The notes: a model not told the origin generated them from the letters alone. 55,474 nt of DNA from Spongospora subterranea f. sp. subterranea (GCA_049724395.1 JAUGWO010000206.1:1-55474); one strand, 5' to 3'; counted from the first letter of the stretch, positions 1-12,101 are shown. Program-made: numbers and translations.

Positions 1-12
1 TATGGCCAAGTC

Positions 13-2421
13 ATGCTGTCCACTGTGAAGGAACTTTCGCGTTCCATCGGATTCCGGGTTGGCGTTAACCCACACTTTTTCACCAAGGATAATCCCCATC
101 CGATCCATGGCCCGGGCGTTAAAATCTGGCAGCGAGGAAACATCTATTGCACATTCAAGGATCCCGTTGTCAAAACGGAAAAAAGAGGGATCAAGTCAAC
201 TTGTACTTGGTCAATTGGTTTTACTTTTGATAGACTCTCGTCAGATTACAATATCACGAGCAGCTGCCAAGACCACAATCATGAGATTGATAATTGTAAT
301 ATAACTCCCGTCGGTGGACTGAAACAAGTAACTCTTGACGTGGATCTGAATGCAAGCGAGCGTGAATTAATTCATAGTTTTGCTCGCTACAATTTACCTT
401 TGTCTAAGGTAATTGTTGTTTTGCACTTCTAGAGTGAATAAGATTACTGAAAGCTCATCCAATCAGGTTAGGGAAATTTTGGAGGGATCAAATCCTGGTA
501 AAACGTATTCGACTGGCCTTTTGTCCAGGTCAATCCGACGCGGGAAAGAATTACATTTCGGCAAAGATCCGGATTGTATGACCAAGTTCATGGAAGCGGG
601 CTATGATCTTCGGGCTGCTGGAGGTGTTTTTAAGTATGCTATAGACATGTCGCAGCGTTTATCAACTGTTTATTTGCAGGTGTTAATCATCAGTGTTTCG
701 TTATCTCATCATTTTGCTTACCCTATGGTTCAGACTGTTCAAATGTCGCAATACGCCACAGTTTATGGCGACTTCACAATCGTTGATGGTACCCATAACA
801 CCACCGCATACAACTTGAAGTTGATGCCGTTTACCAATGTTGATTGCCTGGGCAAGTGTGTCATCAGTGGCGTCCTGCTCGACGAATCAGAGAACACTGC
901 AACAGTTTCTGAGGCTTTGCGTCTATTCAGACTTGCTGTTCCCGGAGCAACTTTGATGACTGATGGGGGATCTGCGTATCCAGGTGCTGCATCGACAGCC
1001 GGTATGCTTCACATTCTATGCAGTTATCACTTCCAACAAGAAGTATTTTCGTCCTGTGGCGGTCTCGGCTCAATGTCAGACCTCTTTAAAAAGGATGCGA
1101 TGTTGGCGTGGCACTTATATATTCGTCATTTTCGACTGAGGAACATTTCTCTGAATATTACAAGTCGTGCATTGATCGATATGCTTCATATGCATCTGCC
1201 TCCAGTTGCCTGCACAATATATTGAAGTCAAAAACCAAGGTTTGCAGATTGTTCACTGGTAAGTTTGATGATATATGTTCAGGATTTGTCGCAAAGCATG
1301 ACGAATTTGATAATGTACAGGGCGGGTCTTCACTTGCAGTCAAGTTGCGTCACAACGGGGAGAGAGTGTGAATTCCATCATAAAAGAGAAGGGCGTTAAA
1401 AAAAAGGAGCTGCGTTCGTTTAATCTGTATCAGTTATGGCAGCATTTGAGCAACCAGTTCAACAGAATGGAAGCCCGATCGCTCGACATAATCTGCGACC
1501 TTATCCGCAGCAAAAAGAAATGGAGCACGTTCGTCGACAACATGTGGCAAGAACAATATCGCAAAGCTGTCGATCTTCCGCTGGCGGAATTGGCCGTTGA
1601 TTGTGATTTTGATTGGCGAGTGCTTTCCTCGGACCAGACTGTATCACATTTGGTGGTAATCGCTTGAAGATGATCGCCTGGGGGGCATTCCATCCTGCAA
1701 CTGTGCTTGTTTTATTTCTAGCCTAGTTCCTTGTGCTGGCATCTGCGTTGTTTTCAGCCGCATCGATGCAAGTCTATTTCATGAGGCAAATCTTCACCGA
1801 CGCTGGCGTCTGGAATATCATCCACTGTACACGAAAGCTTTAGAGAAGTTAAACTTGATTCGTCCCAAAGGAACTGAGGAACCTTCCCCAGAAACAATGG
1901 TTCCGGGATATTCGCAATCACATCTTGATATTACCGCATATCAGAGTGTCCTGTATCCTGCCAAGGCAGACGTTCGATATTCTAAGATTAATAATTTATG
2001 GAAATCAATCGAACCATATGCGATTAGCAACGAGCATACATACCGGTTGCTCACTGTGAATCTGCTGGAATTTCGCAACAGTTTGCATGTCGATGGAAGG
2101 GCAGCCTTTCTTCAACCTGAACATGTACCTGCAGTGGCGTCTCTAAGTGTTCCAGTGCTACCCCCTAGTAAAAGAGGCAGGGGTTCGGATGATATCAACA
2201 GGTACTGTATGGGCTTGTATAAGAGACCAGAAAACGCAAACAATGTTGCTGTATTTAAGTGGTTGATTTTCAACAGATCATCTTTAAGTCGGCGTAAGAA
2301 TGGCAAATGTTCGACGTGCGTCAAGGCTGGTGCTGTTCCAGTCGACAATCATCGGGCGGGTAGTAGTAAATGCCCATTACGAGCCCCGTGTGCATCTTTA
2401 ACATCTATTGTTCTGGAATAA
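13..2421 (+). mobile_element. MULE-type DNA transposon A, transposase with zinc-finger N-terminus
   Basis: This is a Mutator-like transposase that would cut and reinsert its own element. The first about 135 residues hold a WRKY/GCM1 (FAR1-like) zinc finger, with spaced cysteines and the ending CQDHNH. The DDE core follows: first Asp in VDGTHNT (near 783), second in LMTDGGSAYPG (near 956), then a conserved CSYHF (near 1019). The C-terminus has a Cys/His cluster (CSTC...HRAGSSKCP). Two host-style introns fit: 409-466 (58 nt, joins LPLSK to VREIL) and 680-733 (54 nt). The frame moves near 1100. Near 1368 a doubled GT shifts the frame inside GERVNSIIKEKG, so the copy is decayed. The zinc finger and DDE motifs are visible; the introns are inferred. 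The 5' end may lie before the window. Confidence 0.75.
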
Positions 2422-2632
2422 AAATGTGGTTGATCAAATCGACAAAATTCTACAGAACGCGTAAATTATTTTGAGAGATCCAACACGAAATCAAATGTAA
2501 AGAACTGAGAGCCAATCTCATTGGTGGAGGGTTCAATTATGCGTTAGACTTTAGACTCATAGCTGTAGTTCTCGCCGGGAAAATATTCATCGTTGTTGAG
2601 ATGGTTGCCAGACTTCCTCCAACCTTCTACCG

Positions 2633-2672
2633 GTACAGTCACTCACTAATTATCACTAATTTGTGACTGTAC
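2633..2672. repeat. Short perfect hairpin (10-bp arms)
   Basis: The sequence GTACAGTCAC is followed 20 bases later by its exact reverse complement, GTGACTGTAC. It lies between the two MULE elements and could be part of a transposon terminal repeat. Only the palindrome itself is seen. Confidence 0.6.
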
Positions 2673-2702
2673 ATAAGGTTTTGGAGTGGAGAGACTGGAA
2701 TC

Positions 2703-2746
2703 TCTCCCCGCGGGGAGAAAACCCCGTCTCTCCCCGCGGGGAGAGA
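2703..2746. repeat. Two tandem GC-rich perfect palindromes
   Basis: Two palindromes built on TCTCCCCGCGGGGAGA lie at 2703-2718 and 2727-2746, separated by eight bases. They sit between MULE A and MULE B and may be a transposon end or a strong hairpin pair. They contrast with the AT-richer surroundings. Confidence 0.75.
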
Positions 2747-2849
2747 AGACACCACCGTTCTTAAGTTATTGCCTTCTGCAGGGAATATGTGCATTCGTTA
2801 GTCATGTGAATACATAATTGATACACATGATCTTTATCACGTAACAGTG

Positions 2850-3881
2850 TATCTGAAGCCGTTGAGACAGAGTTCCATCAGATGTTCAAACATGGATCAG
2901 GAGTCGCTGAAGCGTATAAATCGCAATTCATAATCACTTCATTGAAGGTGTTCTTAAATTCGGCGACCGCGGTATTGAATCAATATTAGCTGATTCTTCG
3001 ATTTGTCCTACTGAAAGACAGTTCAAATATTTATTCGCTAAATTCAACGAGCAGGAATTCGGAGCGCAAAATGGCGATTCCATGTGGGATTTCGTTGAAC
3101 AATTCACTACGAACTACAACACTAAATACCTAAATCAAGGCGGCCGAATTGCTTTGAAGAGACCGGTCAACAATGGGGCAGATTTCGAAATTGCAATATT
3201 AACACCAGTCATGATCCGAACGCGTCAAGGTTTTCCCAAGGGCCTGAGAATGCATTTTGTTGATTCGACTGGCAGTGTCGATAGTTACGATTTGGTAGTT
3301 TCACTCTTTGTGACCGCTACTTGTGTTGGTGCCTTACCGATTGGTGTAACTACCGCTGGTTAAAAATCTGAAGCCACATATACATCGAGTTTCAGGCTTC
3401 TGAAACAGCTTACTGAAGACGTAGATAGTACATCTGCGTTGAATCCAAACTTGGCCATGACAGACCACGACGTAGGAATTCGTAACTCTCAAAGAAATGT
3501 CTGGCCTCACTTAACCTTGCTGTTGTGGCTGTTTCATGTTTTACAAGCTGTCTTGAGGTATTTAATCTCCAAAGAAAGTGGTGTAGAAAAACATATTCGT
3601 CCTTGTGTTTATGCGGATAATTCGCAGCAAATGCTTGCGAAGGCAGCATTTTTTGGCTCGCCGATGATGACAAGCCAATCTGAGAAGTATTTCTCTGATA
3701 TCTGGAAATGCTCCAGAGATTGGATACGATGCCACCGATCACTGCTTATTACTAGAGGTCACGACACAAATAATACTGCGAGATATCTGTTCGGCTTTTA
3801 AAAGAAGCTGTTCTGAATCGAACGAGAGCGCGCTCATTGGGCCAGTTGCTGCGGATGCTATCTGAGGATCTCGACTCCTTA
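2850..3881 (+). mobile_element. MULE-type DNA transposon B, transposase fragment
   Basis: This is a second MULE transposase, of a different family from the upstream one. Recognisable blocks in order are TERQFKYLFAKFNEQEFG (near 3010), the first-Asp block LRMHFVDSTGSVDSYDL (near 3246) with TCVGALPIGV after it, and the second block AMTDHDVGIRN (near 3457). The family's WPHLTLLLWLFHVLQA box follows (near 3500), then a segment reading TNNTCEISVRLLKEAV near 3770. Transposase-like reading continues to 3881, where the LTR of gypsy element G1 starts, so the C-terminus is cut off. The blocks are in at least three frames and the copy is not functional as it stands. Assignment rests on family motifs known from many protist and insect MULEs. 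Confidence 0.65.
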
Positions 3882-4008
3882 TGCTACGTCCCCACTGGAG
3901 GGCAAGGACGGACCAGAGAGAGAGAGAGAGAGAGGGAAAAAGGGAGAGAAGTTTATTAAAGAAGATTCTCAAAGAGATCATGAGTACAGTACTGTGTAGT
4001 GCAGTACA
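3882..4008 (-). repeat. 3' LTR of gypsy element G1
   Basis: This 127-bp sequence is repeated at 9042-9166 in the same orientation. Read on the minus strand it starts TGTACTGC and ends TAGCA (TG...CA). A purine-rich tract ending GAAAGGGGA lies just upstream of it on the minus strand, as expected for a polypurine tract. The two copies differ mainly in the length of a GA microsatellite. Confidence 0.85.
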
Positions 4009-4104
4009 TTCCCCTTTCAGAAAAAGAAATCTAGTGAAAGAAATTTAGACTGGTAACTCTTTTACCAGATGATGGTCAGAATTATCTGACAAAAACTGTT
4101 ATAC

Positions 4105-5900
4105 TACAGTAGGAATATCCTCCAGCATTGTATCAAAAGGTTCCCAAGTGGCGTCAGTGGTTTCAAAACCACTCCACTGGATGAGGAGGTCCAGTTGTCC
4201 AGACTCTGGATTGCGACGAATGTCGATAATGCTTGCCACTTCGAATTTGGTGGAGGATGTTACTCCGATATTATCCAGAAGAGCTGTGGTAACCTGTAAG
4301 TCACGATCGCAGTAGTATTTCAAACGTTGAGCGTGGATTTCAGTTCGCTCGCCGGTGATTAGAAATTCCACACGGTATATGTGGTCGTTGATCATACCAA
4401 TAATACGAGCAGGTCCGAGCCAATTACACACGGTTTTATGTGAAAACCGCTTGATATTGGAGGCGACGAGCACGTAGTCGCCAGTTGTGAAATTGATTGG
4501 CTTAGTGCGAGCATCCTTGGAGCGGGACCGATGTTGTTGTGCACGCTGTTTGGATAAACGACCAGCGACTTGTTGATGGATGGCGTCAATCGACGATGCG
4601 AGTTGAGCCGTTAGTGACTGAATACGACCAGGAGTTACTGGGATGTCACTTACTGAATCCAAAAACGGTACAAATATCGTGGATAGTAGTGTTGTAGGAT
4701 TAAGACCTGTCATGATTGTGACAGGAGAATAACCGATTCGTGGCCGTACACGTTGGTTCAAAGCCATGTTAACGATGGGGAGAATGAAAGGCCAATGGAC
4801 GTCAAAAGCGAGACTACATTCAGAGAGTAGTTTCTTCAAAGTCTCAAGGATATGCCGGTTCACGATTTCCACCGTTCCGTTTGCCCATGGGGTGTAGGCC
4901 GTCGTGAAATGTCGTGATATGTGTAGACGACTGCAGAGCTCGTCGATCACACGGGTTTTGAAGTGACTTCCCTGATCGGACACATGTTGATGCACGATTC
5001 CAAACCGTTTAAACCAGTCGATTAGACCGGTTGCCACCGTGTGATGATCGGCAGATTCACACGGGATTAGCTCCACGAAAGCAGAGAAATCGTCCTTGAT
5101 CACTAGAATGTATTGAAATAAGTGAGGAAGGCCTTTCTTGACCTTAGAAATGAACAGGAAATCATAATGCAGAACACGGTTGGGTTGTGTTGCATGCATT
5201 GCATAGCCAAAAGGACGGGGAACGACAGAACCGTTGACCCGTAGGCAATGTAAACATTTGGAAACAAACTCGGTTATCATACTGTTCATGTTCTGCCACC
5301 AGAACCACTTGCGGATGAGCTTGATCGAGGAGTCCGATACAAGATGACCGGATATTCCCATGTGGGCCACGACCATGATCCGAAGTTGCATTTGGAATGA
5401 TGCGATCCAAACCTGACCGGTTGATGTCTTCCATGTTTCGTTGTCAGATGGCTTTGTGAGTACATGATTCTGGAGATGAAGCCCATCGGACTGTAAATGA
5501 GTAGGTTCTGTCTGTAGATATGATGATTGATCCGCTGCGATGGATTCGAGAGTTGGCCATAAGAAATCTTTGGCGATGTGGTAGGCCTCGAAAGAAGCTA
5601 CCAGTTTCTTGTTATAAATGACGATGTCATCGGTGATATGGGCCACAACAGGTTCCGAAACAGGGGCTCCCCATCGAGTCAGAATGTCGGCCCAGACGTT
5701 GGTGGTTCCATCAATGTGTTCAATTACAAAATCAAACGAGCGTAATTGGAGTTGCCAGCGTTCAAGACGATCTCCGCTGGTTCGACTAACAGGAAGACTC
5801 CGACTGTTGGGATCAAATAAGAATGTTAGGTTTCTGTGATCTGTAAAAAGACGAAACTTCTTCCCAATCAGATAGGGCTTCAAACGGTGGCACCCTTCAA
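4105..5900 (-). CDS. G1 RNase H, integrase and chromodomain region
   Basis: This open stretch encodes, from N- to C-terminus, the end of RNase H (FTDHRNLTFLFDP, and NVWADILTRWG as in oomycete-type gypsy elements), and the zinc-binding HHCC domain of integrase (HMGISGH...CLHC). Next come the integrase core beginning HYDFLFI with VSDQGSHF and WANGTVEIVNRH, and a chromodomain (LLIQWSGFETTDATWEPF). Known chromodomain integrases bind histone tails and steer insertion. Limits given are those of the recognisable domains; it is a fossil part of G1. Confidence 0.85.
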
Positions 5901-6649
5901 TTATGGGATATGCCTCCTTTTCTATAATCGCCCAATTCAGTTGACTACCTTTGAAACTGCCGCTAAGACATGCTAATAGTTCATGGCGTTGTCGTTCCAC
6001 AGATTTTCCTAGATCCTCGGTTGGAATCTGTGTCAGGAGAATTGCCCAAAAATCTTTTGATGCATCCTGGAAATACACACAGTAAATATCCATCGTTGAT
6101 GTGGGCCATAGTCACCAGGTTCTGCAATGTGGATTTGATTTGAGCGAAACACTTGTCATGAGATTGGTTCCAGCCCAAAGTCTTCAATGTGACCTTCTGT
6201 AGTTGTGATTTCTGTAAACTGTCGATCGAGCGGGACGCTGTCAACAGCAGTTGTTGAAGTGGATCCACCAGCTCCGAGAACCTTGGGATAGTTGAGCGCA
6301 TCCAATTAAGTCCACATAGTAATTGTTGCAGATCGCCAGCAGTGATCGGTGACGGTAATTCGCTCAGGGAAGAAACGAAATTGGGATCGAACGAGACCCC
6401 CTTTTCCGATATCATTCGGCCGCACCATTTGACCTCTGTCAAGAAGAGAGCGCAACGGTTTGGGTTCAGTTTGATGCCATGTGAGTGCAGATTGTCTAAG
6501 ATGAGGACCAAAACTTCAAACCAGTTGTCAATGCTTGTGGCATAACCTAAAATGTCGTCAACCCATAGAAGAGCGCATGTGTAGAGCAAATCAGATAGGA
6601 CTTCCTGCATCCCCGCCCTGGAAAGCGAAAACTGCATCGGCTAGGCCTT

Positions 6650-8000
6650 GGATTATACGACGCGGCGTGTAGACTGCCTCATGCGTCATGAAAGAACAAA
6701 GTTCCCAAGATTCGGGATGTAATGGAAACTGCCAGTACCCTTTGAAGGCGTCCAGCATGATAAAAAGTTTTGCATTACGAAGATATGATAAGATGAGATC
6801 TATGTGAGGCATGGGCCAAACAAGACGTTCAGTACGTTTGTTGACCTCCTTCGTATCGATAGTCAGGCGATAACCACGGCGCTCGATGTCTTTCTTCTCG
6901 ACAACGTGGCAGGCAGATGCGAAACGGCTGTGCGGATTGCGGAATGTAAAATCGTTCGCTTCTAACGTCTGTGCATGTTCGCGCATGAATGTGCGGTGCG
7001 CTTCGGCATATCGTCGATTTTTTGACCTAAATGGAGTGGCATCAGATTTCAGCATCAGCTTCATTGGCGTAACCTTCGCCGGCGGATCGCGCCCGAGTTT
7101 TAGACGCCACATGTCGCGCTTCAAAACCTCGGACTGGAGCCGGGCTCGATGCTCTTGTGGAAGACCGTTCTTTACGGCGCGTTCACACATATCAGAGATG
7201 GCGGATTCGATATCACTAATGGCATCCTGGCCGATGTCGACGAAATAATCTTCGCCAGGTTCGTCGTCGGGACTTAGATCAGCGGTGTGATCGAGTGAGA
7301 CCCGCTTGATGGCTGATGAGATATCAGGATCTGACTTGGTATACTGATCGTCAATGAGGAGATGACCATTCGGGGCATCCTTCAGAATGTTCAGGAGCAG
7401 AACATCTGGATCGATTCCCAGTGTAAACAACTCGGGTTTACCAATTAGGATAACGCCATCGGATAGATTCTCCTTGGTCACGTAAACCTCTCGTCGACGT
7501 AATGTTACCGTCATTCCCGAGTAAGAATCGAGACTGAGATCCAAAAGTGCCGAACCAAGATACGTGGTTACGGCACCGACTGTTGCCTGTTTACCGGTCA
7601 AGATGTTGGCAAACGGCTTGTATGCGACGTGCGTCAGAGTCTGGAGCCGTTTCAAAGTTGCCATATCCATTGTGCTCCTGCTGGATCCGTTATCCAGTTC
7701 GCAGGGCACGGTGAGACAGTCATTCAACTTGACCTGATACATTGTGGCAGGCTTGAATGGGATGTCAAGGCTGTCAACCATGTGCCGTTTGTTGAAATTT
7801 AACGACTTGTCACGTTCGGAGCGGAACTTGTCTAGGGCATCTTTTCGCTCTTTTGCCGTCGCCTTGGGGCAGATCTGAACCCAATGGGGGCCTTTACAAA
7901 TCAGGCAACCATTGACTGGAATCGGCTTTGCTTCGTAGCGCTTCTTCAGGTACTCAGGAACCTCTTTCGATTCCTGGTCTGGCGTCGCGGGATTGCTTTG
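6650..8000 (-). CDS. G1 zinc knuckle, protease and reverse transcriptase region
   Basis: The stretch holds the CCHC-like knuckle CLICKGPHWVQICP, an aspartic protease segment CELDNGSSRSTMD, and the N-terminal half of RT with TIDTKEVNKR and LDAFKGYWQFPLHPES. The RT catalytic box LWVDDILGYA follows just downstream on the same strand (near 6560). This is the usual Ty3/gypsy order. Limits are those of recognisable domains. Confidence 0.85.
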
Positions 8001-8637
8001 ACGCTTCGTCTGAGAGGAATTATTGTTGGAACTTTGACCTTGATCGACTCGTGGTTTCTCGGATGGTTTATCAGACGACCATCTGGCGTAGCGTTGGAAT
8101 CTGTCCTGGTCCTTCGCCGTCGTCAGAATCAATTTGAATGCCTTGGGTACGTTGTGCTTCACTTCATCGTCGTCACCGAATTCCAGCTGCTGTTCGACTG
8201 CAGCTTTCAGGGCCGGTGGACGTAGTCCTTCCAACAGAACTGCGATTTTGCGTTTCGCGGATTTCTTTTTCCGTCGGCGTTGTAGATGCTGTCCAGACCG
8301 TGGTCCTTGATGAGAGTGTCGAAAGACGTAAAGTAACTGAGCACCCGATCCTCGGCACTCGTGATTGAAAGATTCATGACGATTGTATCTCGAATAATTT
8401 TTTTTAGATCTTGAGGCGTCGACGTGGCAGACTCAGATCGTATTCGGGCAAAGTATTGCAGGATTTGTTCGTCAGTTATTTCTTCGACTGGCTTCATCAA
8501 GATATATGTCGCTAAACCTCCCAATTTATGAGGGGCAATGCAGCTCTTGATTGAGCTTGGAAAGACGTTCTCCTTGTGTTATTTCTTCGACTGGCTTCGA
8601 TCAAGATATATATATGCTAAACCCTCCCAATGTATGA

Positions 8638-8729
8638 GGACCTGCCCGGCACTCTGATTACATTGCCTATCCAGACTTTCCGAGTTTATGAAGGCAAAAT
8701 CGTGCTCAACATTCACTCTACTTTTCCGT
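8638..8729 (-). repeat. Partial copy of the SINE body inside G1
   Basis: About 90 bases match the body of the SINE at 11706-12101, sharing GATTACATTGCCTATCCAGA and a CTCAACATTCACTCTACTTT block but lacking a stretch of about 45 bases between them. On both sides lie duplicated pieces of G1 gag (8475-8577 repeated in 8578-8773), so the insertion came with a local duplication. Confidence 0.7.
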
Positions 8730-9041
8730 AGTGCATTTCTTGATTGAGCTTGGAAAGACGTTCTCCTTGTGGACCGAACGTCGTTCTTCGACCAGTGATT
8801 TATATGCATCGTATTCCCGAATGAACTTGTTGACTGATTTCAGATCGAAGCTGGAGATTTTTGGAGCAGAGATGGGAGTGAACAGCGGTGGTGCCGCCAT
8901 CGCTGTAGTGACAGGCGCCTCGCTTGCCTCAGAAGCTCGTGATGAGTTCTGTGGCGCCGCGTTAGAGGCGGTTCGATTGCGGTTATTGCGAGAGGGCATG
9001 ATAACCTGCTTCGCGATTTGGTTAAGCTAAAAAACGTTTTA

Positions 9042-9166
9042 TGCTACGTCCCCACTGGAGGGCAAGGACGGACCAGAGAGAGAGAGAGAGGGAAAAAAGA
9101 GAGAGAGAGTTTATTAAAGAAGATTCTCAAAGAGATCATGAGTACAGTACTGTGTAGTGCAGTACA
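9042..9166 (-). repeat. 5' LTR of gypsy element G1
   Basis: This is the partner of the repeat at 3882-4008, 125 bp, beginning TGTACTGC and ending TAGCA on the minus strand. It carries AATAAA within TTTAATAAACTC, a plausible polyadenylation signal. Its outer side abuts integrase sequence of gypsy G2, so G1 or a G1 LTR inserted into G2. Confidence 0.85.
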
Positions 9167-9429
9167 CTCATACGTCTTAGTGATGCCGAAATGACCAGCT
9201 AACGGAGAATCATGGCAAGAGGATAGAATTTGTAATTGCTTTGTTTTGTCGTCGACGCGCTCAGGTTCCAATGGGCACAGAGTCATCGCATTGACGAAGC
9301 GCGAATTTGGGCAATACGGGTTGTTGAAGATTGCGATCGGAACTCTCAGCAAAGTCAGGGCGACGTGACAATGCATCTGGCTTTTGAGAAAGGGACCCTG
9401 GCCGATGGCGAATGACAAAATCAAATTCT

Positions 9430-11240
9430 GACAGAAATAATGACCATCGCGCTTGGCGACGATTCAACAGCTTTGACGTCATAAACCACTCGAGATTCTT
9501 ATGGTCGCTCAATACTAGTATTTGAGAAGCAGCACCATCCAGATAGTGGCGCCAGGTTTGAAAGGAAGTGACAATTGACAACAATTCCTTGTCGTAAATC
9601 TCATAATTTAACTCAGCAGGAGTGAATTTACGGGAGTAGTAAGCTACAGGATGTAAGCCATCTGAGTGCTGTTGCTGCGAAAATATAGCGCCCAGAGCAA
9701 AATCAGATGCATCGGCTTCAACTATAATGTCCAACGTGGGATCAAAATGGCGTAGAACTGGCGCCGAGACGAACGCAGACTTCAAAGATTGAAATGACGT
9801 TGCGGTATTGGAACTCCACTCATAAGGAACGTTCTTCTTAGTTAATGAGAATAAAGGATGAGTAATGCGAGAATAATTTTGGATAAAAGCGCGGTAGAAA
9901 TTTGCGAACCCCAAGAACGACTGAAGTTCCTTGACTGACTGAGGAACTGGCCACGACAGGATGGCAGATATACGCTCTGGATCCATCAATAACCCGCCAG
10001 ATGACAAGCGGAACCCCAGAAAATCAATCTCAGTAACGTGAAAATCACATTTACTAAGTTTGGCAAACAGGTTGTGCTTGCGAAGAATCCGGAGAACCGT
10101 TTGAACATGTTGAACATGTTCGTCGACGTTGGGGGAAAATATCAAGATGTCGTCTAAGTACACAACAACGAATCGATCAATGCAATCATGTAGAATGTCA
10201 TTCATAAATCGTTGGAAACAAGCAGGTGCATTGGCTAAACCAAAAGGCATCACCAGGTACTCAAACATACCGAATTTTGTCCGAAAGGCTGTCTTCCATT
10301 CGTCGCCTTCTCTGATGCGAACGAGGTTATATGCATTTCGAAGGTCAATCTTAGAAAACACTCTTCCGGAATGAACACTGGACAAAATAGCGCTGATAAG
10401 GGGAAGGGGGTACCGATTCTTGATCGTAATGGAATTGATTCGCCGATAATCAACACATAACCGAAGAGACTTGTCCTTCTTCTCGACAAACATTACCGGC
10501 GAACTGCAAGAAGAAGATGAGGGCCGAATAAATCCTTTACGTAGATTATCGTCAATGTACTCGCGCAGAGCAGCGGTTTCGGGAATGGACAGCTGATAAA
10601 TTGGACCGAACGGAGGCAGTGAACCAGGCTCCAGATCGATCGAGCAATCATACGTGCGATGTGGCGGGAGCGAATCTGCTTGTTTGTCGTCGAAAACGTC
10701 GGAGAATTGGATGTATGAATCCGACAGCATAGAAGCGGATGAGATGGAAGGTACGGATTCTGAGGTGACGGCTGTTTCGGAGGTGTTGGCGGTCTGTGTC
10801 GCGAGGGAATGCACAACACACGGAAATCGAAGGGAGCGGGATATCCAATCGACAGTTGGATTGTGTTTCACCAACCACGAATAGCCTAGAAGAATAGGGA
10901 ATGTTAAGTTGTTGACAATCAGGAAGGAAGTGTTGCAGGAGAACCCATCCACTTGCAGACGGATGGTTTCCGATTCTTTACCAATCTCAACCTGATGGCG
11001 ATTGAAACTAGAGACTGTTATGGGCGTGTGAGTAGGTTGGATAGGTATATTGTGTTTGGTAGCGAATGCGGCGTCCATCAAATTTGTGCAAGCCCCGCTA
11101 TCCAATAACAGATCAGTACTACTGTGAATCGCAACACCGTCTGGAGACAAAATGGAGAACGGAAACGTACAAGCCGACGAAAACCGAGCGTAAATCGAAT
11201 TTGAAGCGTTGTATTGGTCTTTTCGTGCTATCGCAGGACA
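9430..11240 (-). CDS. G2 protease, reverse transcriptase and RNase H region
   Basis: One long open stretch covers a zinc knuckle, a retroviral-type aspartic protease (DSGA), RT with the family box YLDDILIF, and RNase H with its first Asp in IVEADASDFALGAIFSQ and DHKNLEWF. The RT reads like standard animal/fungal/protist gypsy elements (SVKELQSFLGFANFYRAFI) and differs from the G1/G5 lineage. It is a fossil part of G2; limits are those of the domains. Confidence 0.9.
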
Positions 11241-11705
11241 ATGCTCAATCGAATGAGAGCCTCCACAGTAAGGGCACAACCCGAGGCGCCGTCGACGATT
11301 TTTCTCTTCATCTGTAATGGGACCGCGTGGACCGCTTCGTTGCTGTTGAGGGGTGTGGGACTGGGGCGGATGGTGTTGGGTCGGAAGGGGAGGATGGGAT
11401 GGGGGGCCGGTTCGAATGGCTTCCATCTTTGAGTTGAACGACGTCGCGGTGGTCACTAATTGGTCCAAGGACACGAACGGGTTTCCCGTACCTTCCGACA
11501 ATATGAGCATCCGTTGGAGATCATGTGGAAGTCCTTGCCGAAATTGGTGAATCAGCGTCGCTTGAGTCCAGTCAACGTCTTGCGACAGTAACCGGAAATC
11601 ATTGCAGTATTTTCCAAGGTTAGATCCCATCCTCAGCCGGCGCAGAGAGCTTTGCCAGCCCGGTCGGGAGAATGCCGTGAGCTTTGCCAGCCCGGTAAGC
11701 AACGA

Positions 11706-12101
11706 TGGTATGGGGATGGTACAAAGGATCGCGGGTTCTTATGGGTTGAGATGCCTGTGTACTACCATCCGCCTGGCCGCTACAAGTAGCTTGGGTATCC
11801 AATGAAGGAACCTATTAGACCAGCTGGATTCAGCAACATAATCTGTCCTGACCACACCGAATGGGACCTGCCCCCACCTGATTACATTGCCTATCCAGAG
11901 TTTCCGAGTTTACTGCAAACAGCTCGCTCTCCCACATTCATTAGAGGCCACGTGGTCAGACCTTCGTGCTCAACATTCACTCTACTTTTCCGTATTGGAT
12001 GCAACCTTGGGGGGTCTCCCAAAATTCCATCACTCAAGGGGTTTCGAACTCATGACTAACACAGCGGACAGCCTGCCACCCGACAGACAGGAACCAAGCT
12101 T
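11706..12101 (-). mobile_element. tRNA-derived SINE with 12-bp target-site duplication
   Basis: A 396-bp insertion in G2 gag is flanked by the exact direct repeat GGTAAGCAACGA (11694-11705 and 12102-12113). On the minus strand the head carries a B-box-like GAGTTCGAAACCC (near 12045) and an A-box-like TGGCAGGCTG about 28 bases before it, the arrangement of a tRNA-derived RNA polymerase III promoter. A second, shortened copy of the body lies at 8638-8729. It moves with enzymes supplied by a LINE; the LINE at the window end is a candidate partner but no shared 3' tail could be tested. The TSD is exact; the tRNA origin is inferred from the two boxes. Confidence 0.75.

Larger units (their letters stand above)
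3882..9166 (-). mobile_element. Ty3/gypsy LTR retrotransposon G1 (chromodomain type)
   Basis: This is an LTR retrotransposon of the Metaviridae (Ty3/gypsy), read on the minus strand. It has short LTRs of about 126 bp, a gag region (about 8240-9000), a zinc knuckle, protease, reverse transcriptase, RNase H, integrase and a C-terminal chromodomain. Coding is spread over several frames, so it is broken by about four changes, yet the LTRs are almost identical, which argues for a recent insertion. The gag region carries a local duplication around an inserted SINE piece. The left flank is MULE B and the right flank is gypsy G2 integrase, with no clear target-site duplication. It belongs to the same lineage as G5 (48.3-51.9 kb). 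Confidence 0.9.

Noticed and set aside
12030-12075. Possible tRNA gene (GGTTTCGAACTC box)
   Set aside because: No acceptor stem or anticodon arm could be built; the box fits the head of the SINE on the minus strand.
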